A stretch of DNA of 64,000 nucleotides, from assembly GCA_000469685.2 (NCBI GenBank), contig LS997567.1, forward strand, positions 2,426,663 to 2,490,662, in the 5' to 3' direction. Every line of letters starts with the position of its first letter. Position 1 is the stretch's first letter. This DNA comes from Haemonchus contortus (taxonomy: Eukaryota > Nematoda > Chromadorea > Rhabditida > Trichostrongylidae). The notes below the pieces were generated by a model. That model did not search any database and was not told where the DNA came from. It was given only the letters and a program-made list of their open reading frames with translations. Below, piece after piece: positions 52,401-63,174 of the stretch. The translations under genes and the position numbers were made by a program.

Positions 52401-55400
52401 AGCACTCTCTCCTGACGTTGCTTCCGAAACCTCTGTCTTGATTCATGTTCAACGTTTTTGAAATGGAAGTATTCAGGCGAGGTGGTCTGAAGTGTCAAGG
52501 CGGCTTGAACTGTGGACAGAATTCCGGGAACTTAGCGAAACCGGTCAGTGGGTACCAGTTGAGGTGCGACAGCAGGAGGATGTGGCTACTGGTGGAGTTC
52601 ATCAACTCAAACAAGTAACACTACCTTTTCTATCTGTTATCGTTAATCAGCTGCTTACATTGCTGACCTCATTTTTAGGGTCAGCAAAGGCGTCTCGTTG
52701 TGGGTTTGTCGCTTCCTCAACATGGTGCCGGTTTACCTCTTGGTATCGACACGATAACCAGTGTTAGCATTGGATGTGTATGTGTTTCGGAAGCAGGTGA
52801 CCGAAGGATGTTCGACAGTTACCAGGTGAACTGGTTTAGCAGCTTTATTAGTAAACGCACGCTATCACTCTGCAACATGGCTTACTTTCAGGAAGAAGAT
52901 CTTGAGCGACTACGTGCACAATGGACGTTGGCTTTGCAAAGTCGACAGAAATACCTTGAACAGCAATTGGACTCGGTAAGTGAACCTTTTGGATACTGTC
53001 AATACTTCCGAGTTTCATAAATCGATTATCGATCTGAGGTTCTGAAATTCGGAAGCTGTTGTTTATTTGGTATCGCAGTGCAGCTAGCTCTAATTAGCTG
53101 TGTGAACTGCTTCTGCCAATGAAACGGATCCTCGCCTGGAACACGATTTATTTTTTTGTAAAACATTAAAATTCAAAAACTAAAACAACCATAGAAAAGG
53201 TTTTCACCAGCATTGCGCACAAACAAATCTTGGCACCTCTACGCAGCCGCCTCAGCGCATCAGGAATATTTGTCATATTGGCCTGCTGGCTCGTTAATGT
53301 GCCAAATGTGTTTCGTTGAACCATTTTCAGTACTTCGATATAGTACTGAATATAACTTGTAATATGAAACAATAGTAAGGAAGTGGAGAAAATGCGTGCA
53401 ATTTCAGCTCTGTTCAAAATCCGCCAAGTCCGAGGCCGAACTCGAACGCGAGCACTCGTTAATGGGACAGTGGATTTCGTTAACGGAGGAACGTACAGCA
53501 GTCTCCATTCCAGCACCAAATTCTGATATCCCTGGAGCTCCATGTGATTGGTAAGTAGCGGGTTGGTCGATATTATATTTAGTTTGAAATCGATCGATCA
53601 ATAGCAGATCGTTCTCCAAAGCTGTTCCCTTGAGTGTGTTCTGCGGAGCCATACTTATTTTTCTGCATTACGATTGCACCCTGTGATAATTTTACACCAA
53701 AATGTTTGTTACGATTTCGCTCTCACTTTTCGGACCCGTTCCGAGATCTTGGTTGCAGATATACTCGTTCTACCTGTTTTGAAGGTGTTTCCTATCTTGA
53801 AAGTAATCAAACTTGACTTCTCATTACAAGTATCTTCAAGGGTCCCTCCGCCTGGCGTCGAAGAGCACGTGCCCGTGTTGTTCTTGGACTTGAACTCGGA
53901 TGACATGACGGGAGAGATGACGAGTGATGAGGTAACTAGCTTTTTCTGGTTGGAGTGAGTCCACGCATGGCAGTGACGCTACTCAGTCGATAAATGAATT
54001 CACTCCGCTTCTCGGCTATCGATTATTCCGCTAATGCTGCAGCGCAACACTGCGCGTCATTTTTAGGCCTGGTCCAGAACAAAAGATGCATTGTGCTTCG
54101 TTTCAGAACACTCCTCGTGTGGCGGGTATACATTCATTTTTGCCTAAGGAGGAAAGCGGCGGTCCGTTGGTCATGCTTCCAATCGTGCATTTCGATGATA
54201 AAGAGGTAGTGTAAACTTTTAGAGAGTGTTATATATTTCAAATGTGTTTATTTAGTTAATCGCCACCTGTTCCTGGGACAGCTCGATTCATGATCATCCG
54301 GCTCTGAACGTTCCTTCATCTTCTAACGAGAAAGTCTACGCCATAGTCAAGGTTGGCTGCCCAGATCATCTTAAGGAAGAGCTTTTCACAGCGTTACTTT
54401 TCATGTTATAGGGTAAAACACGTAAAATAGACCTTTCTGTGTTATACTTGTATAAGTGAATTGATCAGGTCGGTGTACGTCTCTCACATCCGTGTTCCAT
54501 GGAGTTAGTCCTTCGCAAACGGGTTTGTCTCAATATATACAAGAAGGCTAGTCTTACGGATCGAATTCGAAAACGAATCGTCGGATCAGAGACGCTACAT
54601 CGCACTGCAGTGTACTATGACGTCGTAGCACATCTACCCAAGGTAGGTATTACTATATCCAATCGATTTTCCATCGGCATTTACGAGCGCGCCGGCAAGT
54701 CATCATGTATCGATTGGTCGCTGTTGTACGCGCCGCGCATCCACAGTGTCAATCGATATCTGCCACATTATGCAAAATCAGCCCAAATCAAATGGAAAAT
54801 GAGTTCGAAAATGATTTCAGTCATCACACGATATGGAGGAACGATCCTCATTAGCGTTGATGGCTGCGCGTCATACGACTGCCTCTGAAGACGAGATATC
54901 TATCGGTAGCGATGGCAGCAGACATTCGAATCGGCAGTTGAGGTCTGTAATACCTTCAAGATGTTTCCTCCGTCGCAATAGAACACAGTTGTGCACGCGG
55001 CCGCGTCGCGGCATTTCAGATAGTTAGCAATGTAGCGGTTCTCCATCGGCGGGGGTGCGACGCGTCGAAGCCATTTCTGTTCATAAGGGCTTTTCATTTG
55101 TTCCTGTTTAGAGCCTTTTCAAACCGACATGTTCTACTAGTTCTTTCATGAGTTATTTTCGGTAGTTTCAGTTACATTGAAGCCTACACAAAATCAATTC
55201 AAGCCGTTGAGTCAATGTTGAAGTTGGATCGACTCCGACAAGAGGTTGCTATCACCAACATGCTGAGCAGGTACAATTATTGATTGATTGCTAGAAGCAA
55301 GATAAAAGTGCACCCTATACTAGAAAAATCATTTTCTGTGGTAATTCAGACGAGAACGGCAACAACGACTTTCTCATTTCGGAATGCCAAGTCAGTCATT

Positions 55401-58120
55401 CCGAATGAAGCGGGCTGTCAGCCTCCCGAATGCTGCCTCATTAGTAAGTCATTACATTTTGGGATGGGGAAGATAGCGAACCCAAATATTACCTCAAAAA
55501 TGTGCATCAATACGGAATTGAAGCAGGCTTGATGTCGAACCTGGCTGAGCGGTTAGCCCGCATCGGCCTTCCCAATCAGGGCTTTCCGGATATGAGCCAT
55601 AAAGTCCAGGTTTCGGTAGCACAAAGTTTAGTGAAGAGAACCACAAAGACGTGAATTGACATTCCAAGGATGGCAGACAGCAGAAGGTCACTTAATGATG
55701 AGGTTTCCGCATAGTACCTCCAGCAGCATGCAGCACCTTTCGAAGGCCTCCAACCCTTTGAATTTGGGGACCAAAACTTTCTCTTTCTGAAGTTGTTGTT
55801 CAAAATATACATTTTCTCTTTCTGTTTTCCGGGCTCTATTTTCCGGAATCAAAATTTTACGTCGACTTTTTCCAACTTGTATAAATTATGACTTTTAGCC
55901 GCTCAACCATTTGTCGATGGCACAACGACAGGGTGAGCCAGTGGGTGAGCATCATCATCGGCCTGCTATACCAGCGGCACCTTCGGATACGCCGATGTCA
56001 ATGTCAACGACGTCGATGGGTGGGCTTATTCGCAGCTTTTGTAGTCGCGCGTTTTGTGTCAGCAGTCCATTTGGCTCTTTTCCGACGATTTCAATCAATA
56101 GAGTATGGTTAGAAACGCAGACGTGAAAAAAGCCAAACGCGAACGCTTCACGCGGTTGGCATGAATTACGGCACTGTCGGCACTTTGATTTTTAACATTG
56201 CATTTTATTACTTGACGTAATCGAGTCGACAAATTCGGTTTTATTTTGAAAGTTTTTTATTTCGCTGTTTGGCTTGAACTTCTTGTCTTCTAACGTTCAG
56301 TTTTCACCGACACTGCTTTGCTGTTAGTTTAACAACGATATTGTGGTGGTGACTCACGGCTCTACTTGTTTTCAAAACACGTAGACAATCACTGACAATG
56401 TTTAAGTTCGCACTCCTTTTTTTCTCTCTCACACGATCTCAGCTGCAGATCTGCCTAACCGCGTTCTGTAAAGTCCACGCCTCTTAGTTACTCATGTCTA
56501 GGACGCGAGCGGTCGCGTGGGCGGCTCACGAAAGGAGCATTGCTGAATTCGTTGTCCTAAGCTCTTTAAGAGTTAAAGAAGAAACTAAGTAAGAAATAAG
56601 ATTAAAAGGCTGAAAGGTCGTGGCACTAAATGCAGACTTATCGATTACCTTGGATTACGATCCGTTCACATGCGCGACCGCTCGCGGCCGCAGTTGAGAT
56701 ATTTGATAGTGATAATCAATAAGTAATTAGGATACGAGGACTGCTGTAAATTGTAAATTTAATACAACATAAACAAAATTTGAATCTGTCAATACGACTA
56801 GGATTCAATGAATTATTGATCAACAATCACCTCATTTTCAGCCCGTCCCACCTTTCTTAATCTGAAACCATTATATAGCGGAAAGTGTAGGTTTATTCCT
56901 TGGTCGTGTATTTCCACGGTGTGAATCCGTAGTCCCGATATTTACGAATATCGATTGAATTTATTGATTCTCTGCCCCTATGTATGATGTATTTGCATGC
57001 ACGCACGTGTGGCTTTTGTGACAATTGGAATGCGTTCAACGTTTAACGTTTTTTTTTTCGGGATCTCGTCTCCCAAAAACGATTTCCATTTCTGATTTTT
57101 TTTTCATTCTTTTGGAATTTGTTGTGAATATCAAGTGCACATCTGATGGCATTGCTGCCTACACCTTTGAACTTGTCTGCTGATGTTCTGCCAAGCATGT
57201 CAGCTATTTTACATTGCTGGGCAGACCATCAGTGAGTTCACCGGTAATGAGTGAGTTTTGTTCCCAGTGTGAATGTTGCAGCTGTGTTCCCTAAACATCG
57301 GCATTTTTAGTGACTAGTCTCATAAGTCCGCTAAATGAGAAGTTGTGCGGTATTGATGAAGAGATCTGTTCGAAAAACGAGGTAACCTTAGCTTCTATTA
57401 CTTGTTGTTATGAAATTGTACGAAGTTACTCGTTGTGTTTCAGATGCTTCCAGTTCGGTCATCAACAGTTCCTGAAACACTCAATTCGACTGCAGACCAA
57501 GATGTGGTGGGTTTTATTAGTATATGGTTGGTTAGTTACCGCGTTATGCGAATTTAGTATACTTCCTAGTCATTGTCATTACTATGGGCCGCCACAACAG
57601 TTTGATGTGAGGCTGACTAAAATGTGAGAGGCTCCTCTCATACTCCACGCTTTGGCCCGCGAGCGAGCGATCGAGCGATCGGGGAAGCGCTTGGACTATG
57701 TTTACAACTGAAGCTTGGTCGACACGCGCCGCCCCAATCGCTCGATCGCTCGCTTGCATGCCAAATCGTGGACTATGAAAGCAGCCAGATCGGTCATTGG
57801 GTCAGCATGCGGCACGTGACCTTTGTTCCATTTGTGGGCGAAAGTGGCGGGGGCAACCGTGTGCCAAACGCGTCTTTGGCTCATCGAGTCATCTACCACA
57901 TCCACGCTTACTCTAAGTTGTTCAGGGCTACACATCCGATGTACGAAACGGCAATCTCTCGGTGACATCTGTACTGACAACCTCTTCAATATTGACATCA
58001 TCGTCAACAGATGAAGAAAATCGTCCTGCCGACATGGATATACTGCAGTTGAACAACAATCCTCAGTTGGGCAAGGAAAAGCTGTATCTTAAAGGCATTT
58101 GCGCAAAAAATGGTTGCTGA
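40471..58120 (+). CDS. klp-4: Kinesin-3 motor KLP-4 / KIF13 family, 44 exons, apparently complete
   Basis: A plus-end microtubule motor of the KIF13 (GAKIN/kinesin-73) branch. In C. elegans KLP-4 carries the glutamate receptor GLR-1 from neuron cell bodies to the ventral cord; that role is transferred by homology. Forty-four exons join with phase kept at each junction to 4782 nt (1593 residues), close to the worm protein. Start: [20 protein letters not shown]. Domains: motor 1-356 with P-loop GQTGSGKS (about 97-104), switch I SSRSH (215-219) and switch II DLAGSE (249-254); neck coil about 357-420; FHA about 450-570; stalk about 571-870; the conserved KIF1/KIF13 C-terminal region about 900-1340; a serine-rich tail to 1593. 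KIF13B-type landmarks such as [16 protein letters not shown] and SIGCVCV fix the subfamily. There is no CAP-Gly domain, unlike KIF13B but like KIF13A. Exon coordinates are given in the block entries. Weak points are the acceptor of exon 13, the donor of exon 15 and the donor of exon 41. Confidence 0.95.
40535..42932 (+). other. klp-4: klp-4 intron 1 (2.4 kb)
   Basis: Bounded by CGAG/GTTCGT and TTTCCAG/AATTGG. It contains an inverted fragment of the SINE-like tail at about 41380-41460: the reverse complement reads GATTCCGATGGAAGCCGAAA, then GTGGCGCATCCC. There is also a TTACTAGTAA palindrome at 42498. No extra exon was found. First introns of nematode neuronal genes often hold enhancers, but nothing specific is recognisable here. 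Confidence 0.7.
43858..43908. repeat. CpG-rich hairpin patch in klp-4 intron 6
   Basis: Contains TGCGGT...ACCGCA and CCGCG-TCT-CGCGG (43895-43907), plus the core CGCGACCGC (43890-43898). It is sharply more GC-rich than the surrounding intron. Confidence 0.6.
44902..44925 (+). repeat. G-rich tract in klp-4 intron 10
   Basis: GGGAGGGGGGAA is followed by 11 G. On the transcribed RNA this could form a G-quadruplex; that is inference only. Confidence 0.6.
46066..47537 (+). other. klp-4: klp-4 exons 12-17: neck coil and FHA domain
   Basis: Exons: 46066-46152, 46596-46700, 46802-46936, 47001-47066, 47191-47336, 47435-47537. They give [20 protein letters not shown], then [40 protein letters not shown] and [17 protein letters not shown]. 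The FHA core follows: [40 protein letters not shown] and [14 protein letters not shown]. In KIF13B the FHA domain binds centaurin-alpha and regulates the motor. Exon 13 uses an unusual acceptor (AATTTGAG). Exon 15 could use other donors, but only GTAGAG at 47067 keeps phase with exon 16. Confidence 0.85.
48917..48993. repeat. CpG-rich hairpin in klp-4 intron 19, 14-bp perfect stem
   Basis: GCGCGACGTCCGCG (48937-48950) and CGCGGACGTCGCGC (48980-48993) are exact inverse copies around a 29-nt loop. The open frame across it is not an exon, because exons 19 and 20 splice in phase without it. Confidence 0.7.
50890..50935. repeat. CpG-rich patch in klp-4 intron 24
   Basis: GCGAGGCGCGCGGTCGCGAA, with the core GCGGTCGCG at 50908-50916 shared with introns 6 and 41. 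Confidence 0.55.
51544..53550 (+). other. klp-4: klp-4 exons 27-33: conserved KIF1/KIF13 C-terminal region
   Basis: Exons: 51544-51643, 51803-51973, 52033-52179, 52477-52614, 52679-52825, 52892-52975, 53408-53550. They give [119 protein letters not shown] and [16 protein letters not shown]. The order and wording match KIF13A/B directly. Confidence 0.9.
54970..55075. repeat. CpG-rich patches in klp-4 introns 37-38
   Basis: CACGCGGCCGCGTCGCGGC and GGTGCGACGCGTCGAAG lie in intron 38. A related GAGCGCGCCGGCAAG ... TACGCGCCGCGC pair lies in intron 37 near 54687-54737. Confidence 0.5.
56132..56686. repeat. CpG-rich inverted repeats in klp-4 intron 41
   Basis: Two structures are present. GCCAAACGCG (56132-56141) pairs with CGCGGTTGGC (56151-56160) as a short hairpin. 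CGCGAGCGGTCGCG (56504-56517) is the exact inverse of CGCGACCGCTCGCG (56673-56686) across 155 nt of ordinary AT-rich sequence. Confidence 0.6.
57639..57778. mobile_element. 140-bp foldback element in klp-4 intron 43
   Basis: The arms at 57639-57684 and 57732-57778 are about 46 bp each and nearly exact inverse copies. Both contain GCGAGCGATCGAGCGAT, and the flanks CATACTCCACG / CGTGGACTATG extend the match. The 47-nt centre is unrelated. It looks like a small CpG-rich MITE inserted in the intron. Confidence 0.65.
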
Positions 58121-58309
58121 AAAGCGCCATGTGTAGCGTCTATATGAGTATTGTTAAAGTGTGAAGAAAAGAAGTTAGAAACGGCTTACAACATCGATCT
58201 CGATATGTTCTTGTTTTTGTTTGTGATACGACCCCTCCTATCGTGCTACTATAAGAGAATTGTTTTTTTTTCTTGGCACCCCATTCCCCTGTAGGCATTA
58301 TGACGAGTC

Positions 58310-58350
58310 AGACGGCTGCCGTGACGCGCTACCGCACGCGGCAGTTCATA
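58310..58350 (+). repeat. Possible CpG-rich hairpin in the klp-4 3' UTR
   Basis: CTGCCG (58316-58321) can pair with CGGCAG (58339-58344), enclosing TGACGCGCTACCGCACG. It lies 190 nt after the stop codon. The stem is short, so folding is uncertain. Confidence 0.3.
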
Positions 58351-58646
58351 GCATATTCCAATCTGTTTCACCTAGAAGGGAACGAAGTGTCATAATCATC
58401 TATTCTGTCCCCTGTTCATGTGCTCTTTGGAAGCTGTCATTATTCGTTCGGATTTGATTGATCTACGTTTTGGAATATTTTTCCCCCCTCGTCATATGGT
58501 GTATGTAATTATGTCGCTTGTGACCCTACTCAGTAATGAGGTGTTCGGATTCGACGTTAGTGGTCCTTCTTGAATACTATTCGTGCATTCTCTTTTTTAC
58601 ATTATTATGTTTTCTTTTGAACAAACAAACATCGTTGTAAATTATC

Positions 58647-58652
58647 AATAAA
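58647..58652 (+). promoter_or_regulatory. klp-4: Poly(A) signal AATAAA of klp-4
   Basis: AATAAA lies 527 nt after the klp-4 stop, in AT-rich sequence. It is the first full AATAAA I see after the stop. Confidence 0.6.
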
Positions 58653-59692
58653 CTACTAGTCATAGTGTTATTTCGGATACGTTCTATGTACATAAAACTT
58701 TGTGAAAGAATTTGATGTTTGTGACGAAACAACTGACGCGATTTTATCGGCTGAGTATTAATCTCTCTACCTGGCCAACTGAGCCATATCACACCTGGCC
58801 TTTAATGATAAATTGAGGTCACCTGCTTCTGAGCGATATCTCGATAAGTATTACGGTACAATTGTAAAGTTGGGATGGAAAATACACCGAGAGGTTGCGT
58901 TCCGAATTTCGGTTTCCGAAACCACTGACATGATGGAAAGTGAGTTGAGTTGGTAAACATTTTTGATTCCGACAATCTACATGCATTATGAATCCACCAC
59001 AAGAAAGGAAAGTGGAATAGAAGGAAGTTGTTTTCCATAAAAATCGAGTGTACATGGTAGTCCAAGGGGATTATTATTTCCAAACATCGACGGCGACACA
59101 TCTTTTTTGTGCCTCCAAAGCATAAAACAACTATCTTTTTTTGCTAGTGGTTGAAATCATTTGCTGGAAAGTGTCCTTGAAGCATTTTTTGTTTGTTTGT
59201 GCTCCACTTTGCGTCTACTGCTTTTTTACTTTACTTTTTATTAAATTCAAAGGTGCTGACTCCAATGTGCCAACACATGTGTCTTTCACTGGATTTAATA
59301 ACTGGCAGTAAACTTGGTAGTATTTCCTGTGGGCTTTACAACCCACCGTTTAAAGTTTGAATAGCTTTACAAAGTAAATGTTACTCTTCAAAATAGCTTC
59401 TCAAAGTAAATGGTACTCTATCTGCCTTATCCTGTATCATATGAGAGGATTGCAGATTCGAAAGGGCTGCAGTCTCCTGCACAGTTTAATAAGATCTGAT
59501 ATATCCTGATTAAATCTGTCGAAGAACAGATTTATTCTCTCATTAGTAACAATTACTAACTAGTAACTACTTTTTTGTCGCTTTCAACTTTACGCCTATC
59601 CGGCAGCGCATGTACATCAACAAGCACTTTTAAACCACGTTGCTGTTTTTCAAATCAGATTTTGGTCACTTTTTCGATAAAAACACATTTAC

Positions 59693-60048
59693 TTAGAAAA
59701 ATTGTAAGTTATTTCGGTCAAAGTGTTCCCCATCATTTTCTATAAGCCCATCCATATCCCCGGTGAATGGGCGACACCATTGCATCGAAACGATGTCGAT
59801 TGTGAAGCCATCCTATTTATCGACCAAGTTCTCACACGTTCACGCTTCACAGCTATTTTTACTTTGTCTTTACTCCAGTAGCTCTCTGAAATCGTGTACC
59901 GGTAAGGTTGTACTGCTTGCTTGCTAAATTGTAATCCGAGCTTGCAATGTCCGATGAGTTTGCAGAGCGCAAAAGGATTGCTCATCCGAATTGCAAGTGT
60001 TTCCTTGAAGGTTTTTGTAACATGGGGGCGAACATTCTCATGCTGGAA
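59693..60048 (-). pseudogene. Mariner-family transposase relic (C-terminal part, frameshifted)
   Basis: Read on the minus strand in three different frames, the conserved mariner order is visible. First comes QHENVRPHVTKTFKETL near 60045, the counterpart of QDNARPHVAK. Then SDYNLASKQYNLTGTRF near 59940, the counterpart of SDYHLFRSM...RF. Then GLIENDGEHFDRNN before a stop at 59693-59695, the counterpart of the ENDGxYF end. The frame changes mean it is dead. The first half, with the first catalytic Asp, and the terminal repeats were not found. The frame at 59740-59985 overlaps it by chance. Confidence 0.65.
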
Positions 60049-61598
60049 ATGACTTTGCGTCTGTTACTCGTTACTGCTTGTTTTTTCAAAACAATTTATT
60101 GTTTTATACGTTCAGTTGATAGATTGGACACCTGGAGTCGAGGTTTCATTCTGTTTGTTTATCTCACACCACTCTCTGTCATCCTTATAAATACGTGTTG
60201 GTAGTTCGTGATACTTAGAGATTCCACTTTTGCTGCTGTGCTTTTGGTTGTTCCAATTCTATCTATCATACTTACATTTGAGTTTGACATAATAGAACTA
60301 TTTTACATCGATTTCCCAGAGGTAATGACGAGGCTCCGCTGGGATGTGCAGGTTTACTTGCCTAACGTTTAGGCGATGTCGTCAGGGCCTTAGTTCATAC
60401 TTTAATAGATTTCGAGGCCTTTTGTCTTTTCCCAGTCATGATATGGCAGAGAAAACTCGTCCTTTCTCTCGATGAAAGACGAGGAAGGACAATGTCCAGA
60501 CGACTTAAAACGACTGCTAGGGGGACAATCTGTGTGACACCCTTTTCCTCCCTTCCGGACTGCTCTCAATGTTTGTGGAGCCGATTCAGTCACTTCCCCC
60601 TCTCTGCGAAGTCTTCCAGTGTTTGAGCTGAATTCTCAACCAGTAATGCTGCACTTTGATGGCTTGGAACTCGCGTTCACCCAGGCTTTCCCTTTCCCTT
60701 AACGTCAAATTTACTTTTGAATGACTAGAATCACTATCGAGTTTGAAGTACGATTACCTTGGATTTTTCACAAGTGTTGGTTGGTTGGGGTTTAGCAACC
60801 AATTACTTCAAAATAAACATAAAAGTTAGTTTCGGAAACTGAGTTTTCAGCTTTGATTGTTCATTTCTATCGGGCTAAGGTGTTGACTTAATCGCTAACA
60901 TTGGTAGACAACTGACATATACTGCAGAGTAATGTCAACGTGAAAAAGTACTATAATTTAGTGTGACAGCATGACAGGTGTCAATGAAAATGGCATTTAT
61001 AAACTTGTATTTATTACCAGTAAATGCCACTGATCAAAAATGAACCCCAATCTGCGATAATACGTCAGGTCGTGTTGACTCTAGGAAAGCACGGTGGACG
61101 AGGGTTAGGAGGCGGCTATGGATTATTTTTATTCATTTATTATTTGTTGTTTATACAGTAGTGGTGTATGGACTTCTGCCCCTGTGCCTTTTTTTCAACA
61201 TTCACATCTTTTCCTTCCTTTGTTACTGTTATTATACTATATAGGTATGTGAGCTCCCTAGCTGGTAATTTTCTAGTAACATGTTCCATGCTTGCCTTTC
61301 TTCCAATACCTTACTTGAGAGTCCTCTCAGATCACATTTGACCGTCTTCCCTCTTAACTTTAGCAGATCAATTGTTGTGGTAAATAAAATGCTAAGTTAT
61401 AATTTAATACTTGATTTCTCGTCCAGAATGCGTCCTACGCACCTGACTCCAACTTGGAATCGTTGTGATTGCTAGGAATCATGCAGGTCTTGCGGGGTTA
61501 CTTACCGATAATATCAGTACTTTTATTTTTCTGAACGAGTTTTTTGTCAGTCAACTGATCTGAACCAAATAAGAGCTCGGTCGATCCGAACGACGATC

Positions 61599-61621
61599 GA
61601 TCCGAGATTTGATCTCGGATC
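61599..61621. repeat. 10-bp perfect hairpin
   Basis: GATCCGAGAT (61599-61608), loop TTG, ATCTCGGATC (61612-61621). It lacks a following T-run and its role is unknown. Confidence 0.5.
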
Positions 61622-62910
61622 ATACGTCCAGCGGCGGCTCTTGTCACCGCTCGGCTTCTCCCTTATAGTCATCTCTTTTCACATAATTCGCTTCAACTTA
61701 TCCTAATTCATATTTACAAACAGTTGTTTTCCTTCCTTACTTTCAAATTATAGAGTAACACTCTTTATTTTACTATTTGTCATTCTACCCGCTAATGAGC
61801 CTCATGGGATTGACGGAACGGAGTGATTTGCGCCAGATTCGCATGAGCAAGTATTTACTGTTTCGTTAGTATTTAATGATGTTTTTTTTAGTCATTTGTT
61901 ACTTACATTTCCTATTTTTGGTTATTCATTTTTATTTTAATTATCAGCTTTTCAATCGCCCTGGCGCGAAGCCGAAACTAACGGCTACTATTACTTTGTG
62001 ATTGATAGTTACTTTTTTCGTTTTTTTCAAAGATTACAATTAAATTTTCAAGTAGAACAGTTCCGGTGCATGATTCATGCCGCAAATTTGTCTATTCATG
62101 AACTTTTGGTTTATCCTGCGGTTGCAGGATTTATGTGGGCGAGTTGACGAGCTGCTGGAAGAATCGCCCTAAGGTCTTAGCGTAATCACATTGACTCGGG
62201 CCCCCCGAAAAGAAGGACTTTCTCCAATTATCCCTCATACTCGCAGAGGGCGTACATTCGAGTAAGGACACTTCACTTTTCAGTACACCTCAAAAACTAC
62301 CATATCACGTTTGCTTACATGAACATCTACTTTTGAGAATCAAAGAGTTCGGAATAAGTAGTAAAGATGTAAACATTATTAAAGCCTTTTCAATTTAATG
62401 GGAATGGTGGTTTTTCAACTGAGAAGCAACGAACTTCCTATGTCGACTCGTATAAGTTGGCCCACAAACCCCGCCCACCCATCCGGCAATAATTGATTCG
62501 CGCTTAACTTTTGAACATCCCGCCAGCCAAAGAGCTCTAGGAGAAAGCTTCCAGTCCTACTCGAATAGTTGCTTTGCGAACATGGGATTCCTATTGATTA
62601 ACTTCCAAGTACTCAAGTGTACCCCTGATTACGAGTAATCACTATGACATGTTTTCTCCGCTTTATTAGATTAAATTCTGTCTGAGGACAAGAGTGGGGC
62701 TGTTTTTCTTCAAGTTTGCGACAACATTCCGCCCACAAGTCTACCTTCGAGTCAACTTACAGAACTAGTACGATATCTTTTGAAAGAGAAGGGGGCGGTT
62801 GGGGCGAGGGCAGTGTCAAAAAAGTGGTAAGGCATGATCTCAGCATTACCCATGGCCTCAGTAAGTTTCCAGAGAGTTCCACGAGGAAGATAATCACATC
62901 GGAATTTACG

Positions 62911-63174
62911 TCAATGCACATAAACAGACGTACACGAAAGGTTCGCATCCCAAATTGAATCAATTGCGTGGTCCCAATAAATCTCTTTATACTTCTTCAA
63001 AATGCTCCTCCACCCTTCCTTCATGATGGATTCTATGTCCCTCTGTTCCATAGCCGACGGAGGCATCACTGAACTTCTCATTTGGTCATATAACTTAAGC
63101 CATTGGTCCCAAAATCCTTGGACCCGTTGTCGGATAGAAGCCCTTCTACTTGCTTTTGTCGACGGTTCTGAATA
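62911..63174 (-). pseudogene. Unidentified coding-like frame, probably a degraded protein fragment
   Basis: An 87-codon frame without an early Met reads RRASIRQRVQGFWDQWLKLY, then MEQRDIESIMKEGWRSILKK, then YKEIYWDHAIDSIW. Five Trp and many charged residues are unlike chance translation of AT-rich DNA. The preceding frame (MVKNERGIERKEEKQQEL, ending about 63180) could be joined by one frameshift. The FW..W motif recalls the end of some BEL/Pao retroelement integrases, but the match is too weak to name it. Confidence 0.3.

Larger units (their letters stand above)
53841..58120 (+). other. klp-4: klp-4 exons 34-44: distal region and serine-rich tail
   Basis: Exons: 53841-53931, 54107-54205, 54256-54351, 54469-54642, 54821-54942, 55172-55270, 55350-55443, 55899-56019, 57311-57381, 57444-57506, 57926-58120. 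They give [67 protein letters not shown] and a final [20 protein letters not shown], the counterpart of the KIF13 SGYFSHSVSTATLS motif. The protein ends KGICAKNGC. No CAP-Gly exon follows before the poly(A) signal. Confidence 0.85.

Noticed and set aside
54055..54106. In-frame extension upstream of klp-4 exon 35 ([13 protein letters not shown]) after a TTTTTAG
   Set aside because: The phase does not fit exon 34. The TCGTTTCAG at 54106 gives phase 0 and a clean join.
58767..58800. A-box-like TGGCTCAGTTGGCCAGG on the minus strand, possible tRNA
   Set aside because: No B box or T arm follows within tRNA distance.
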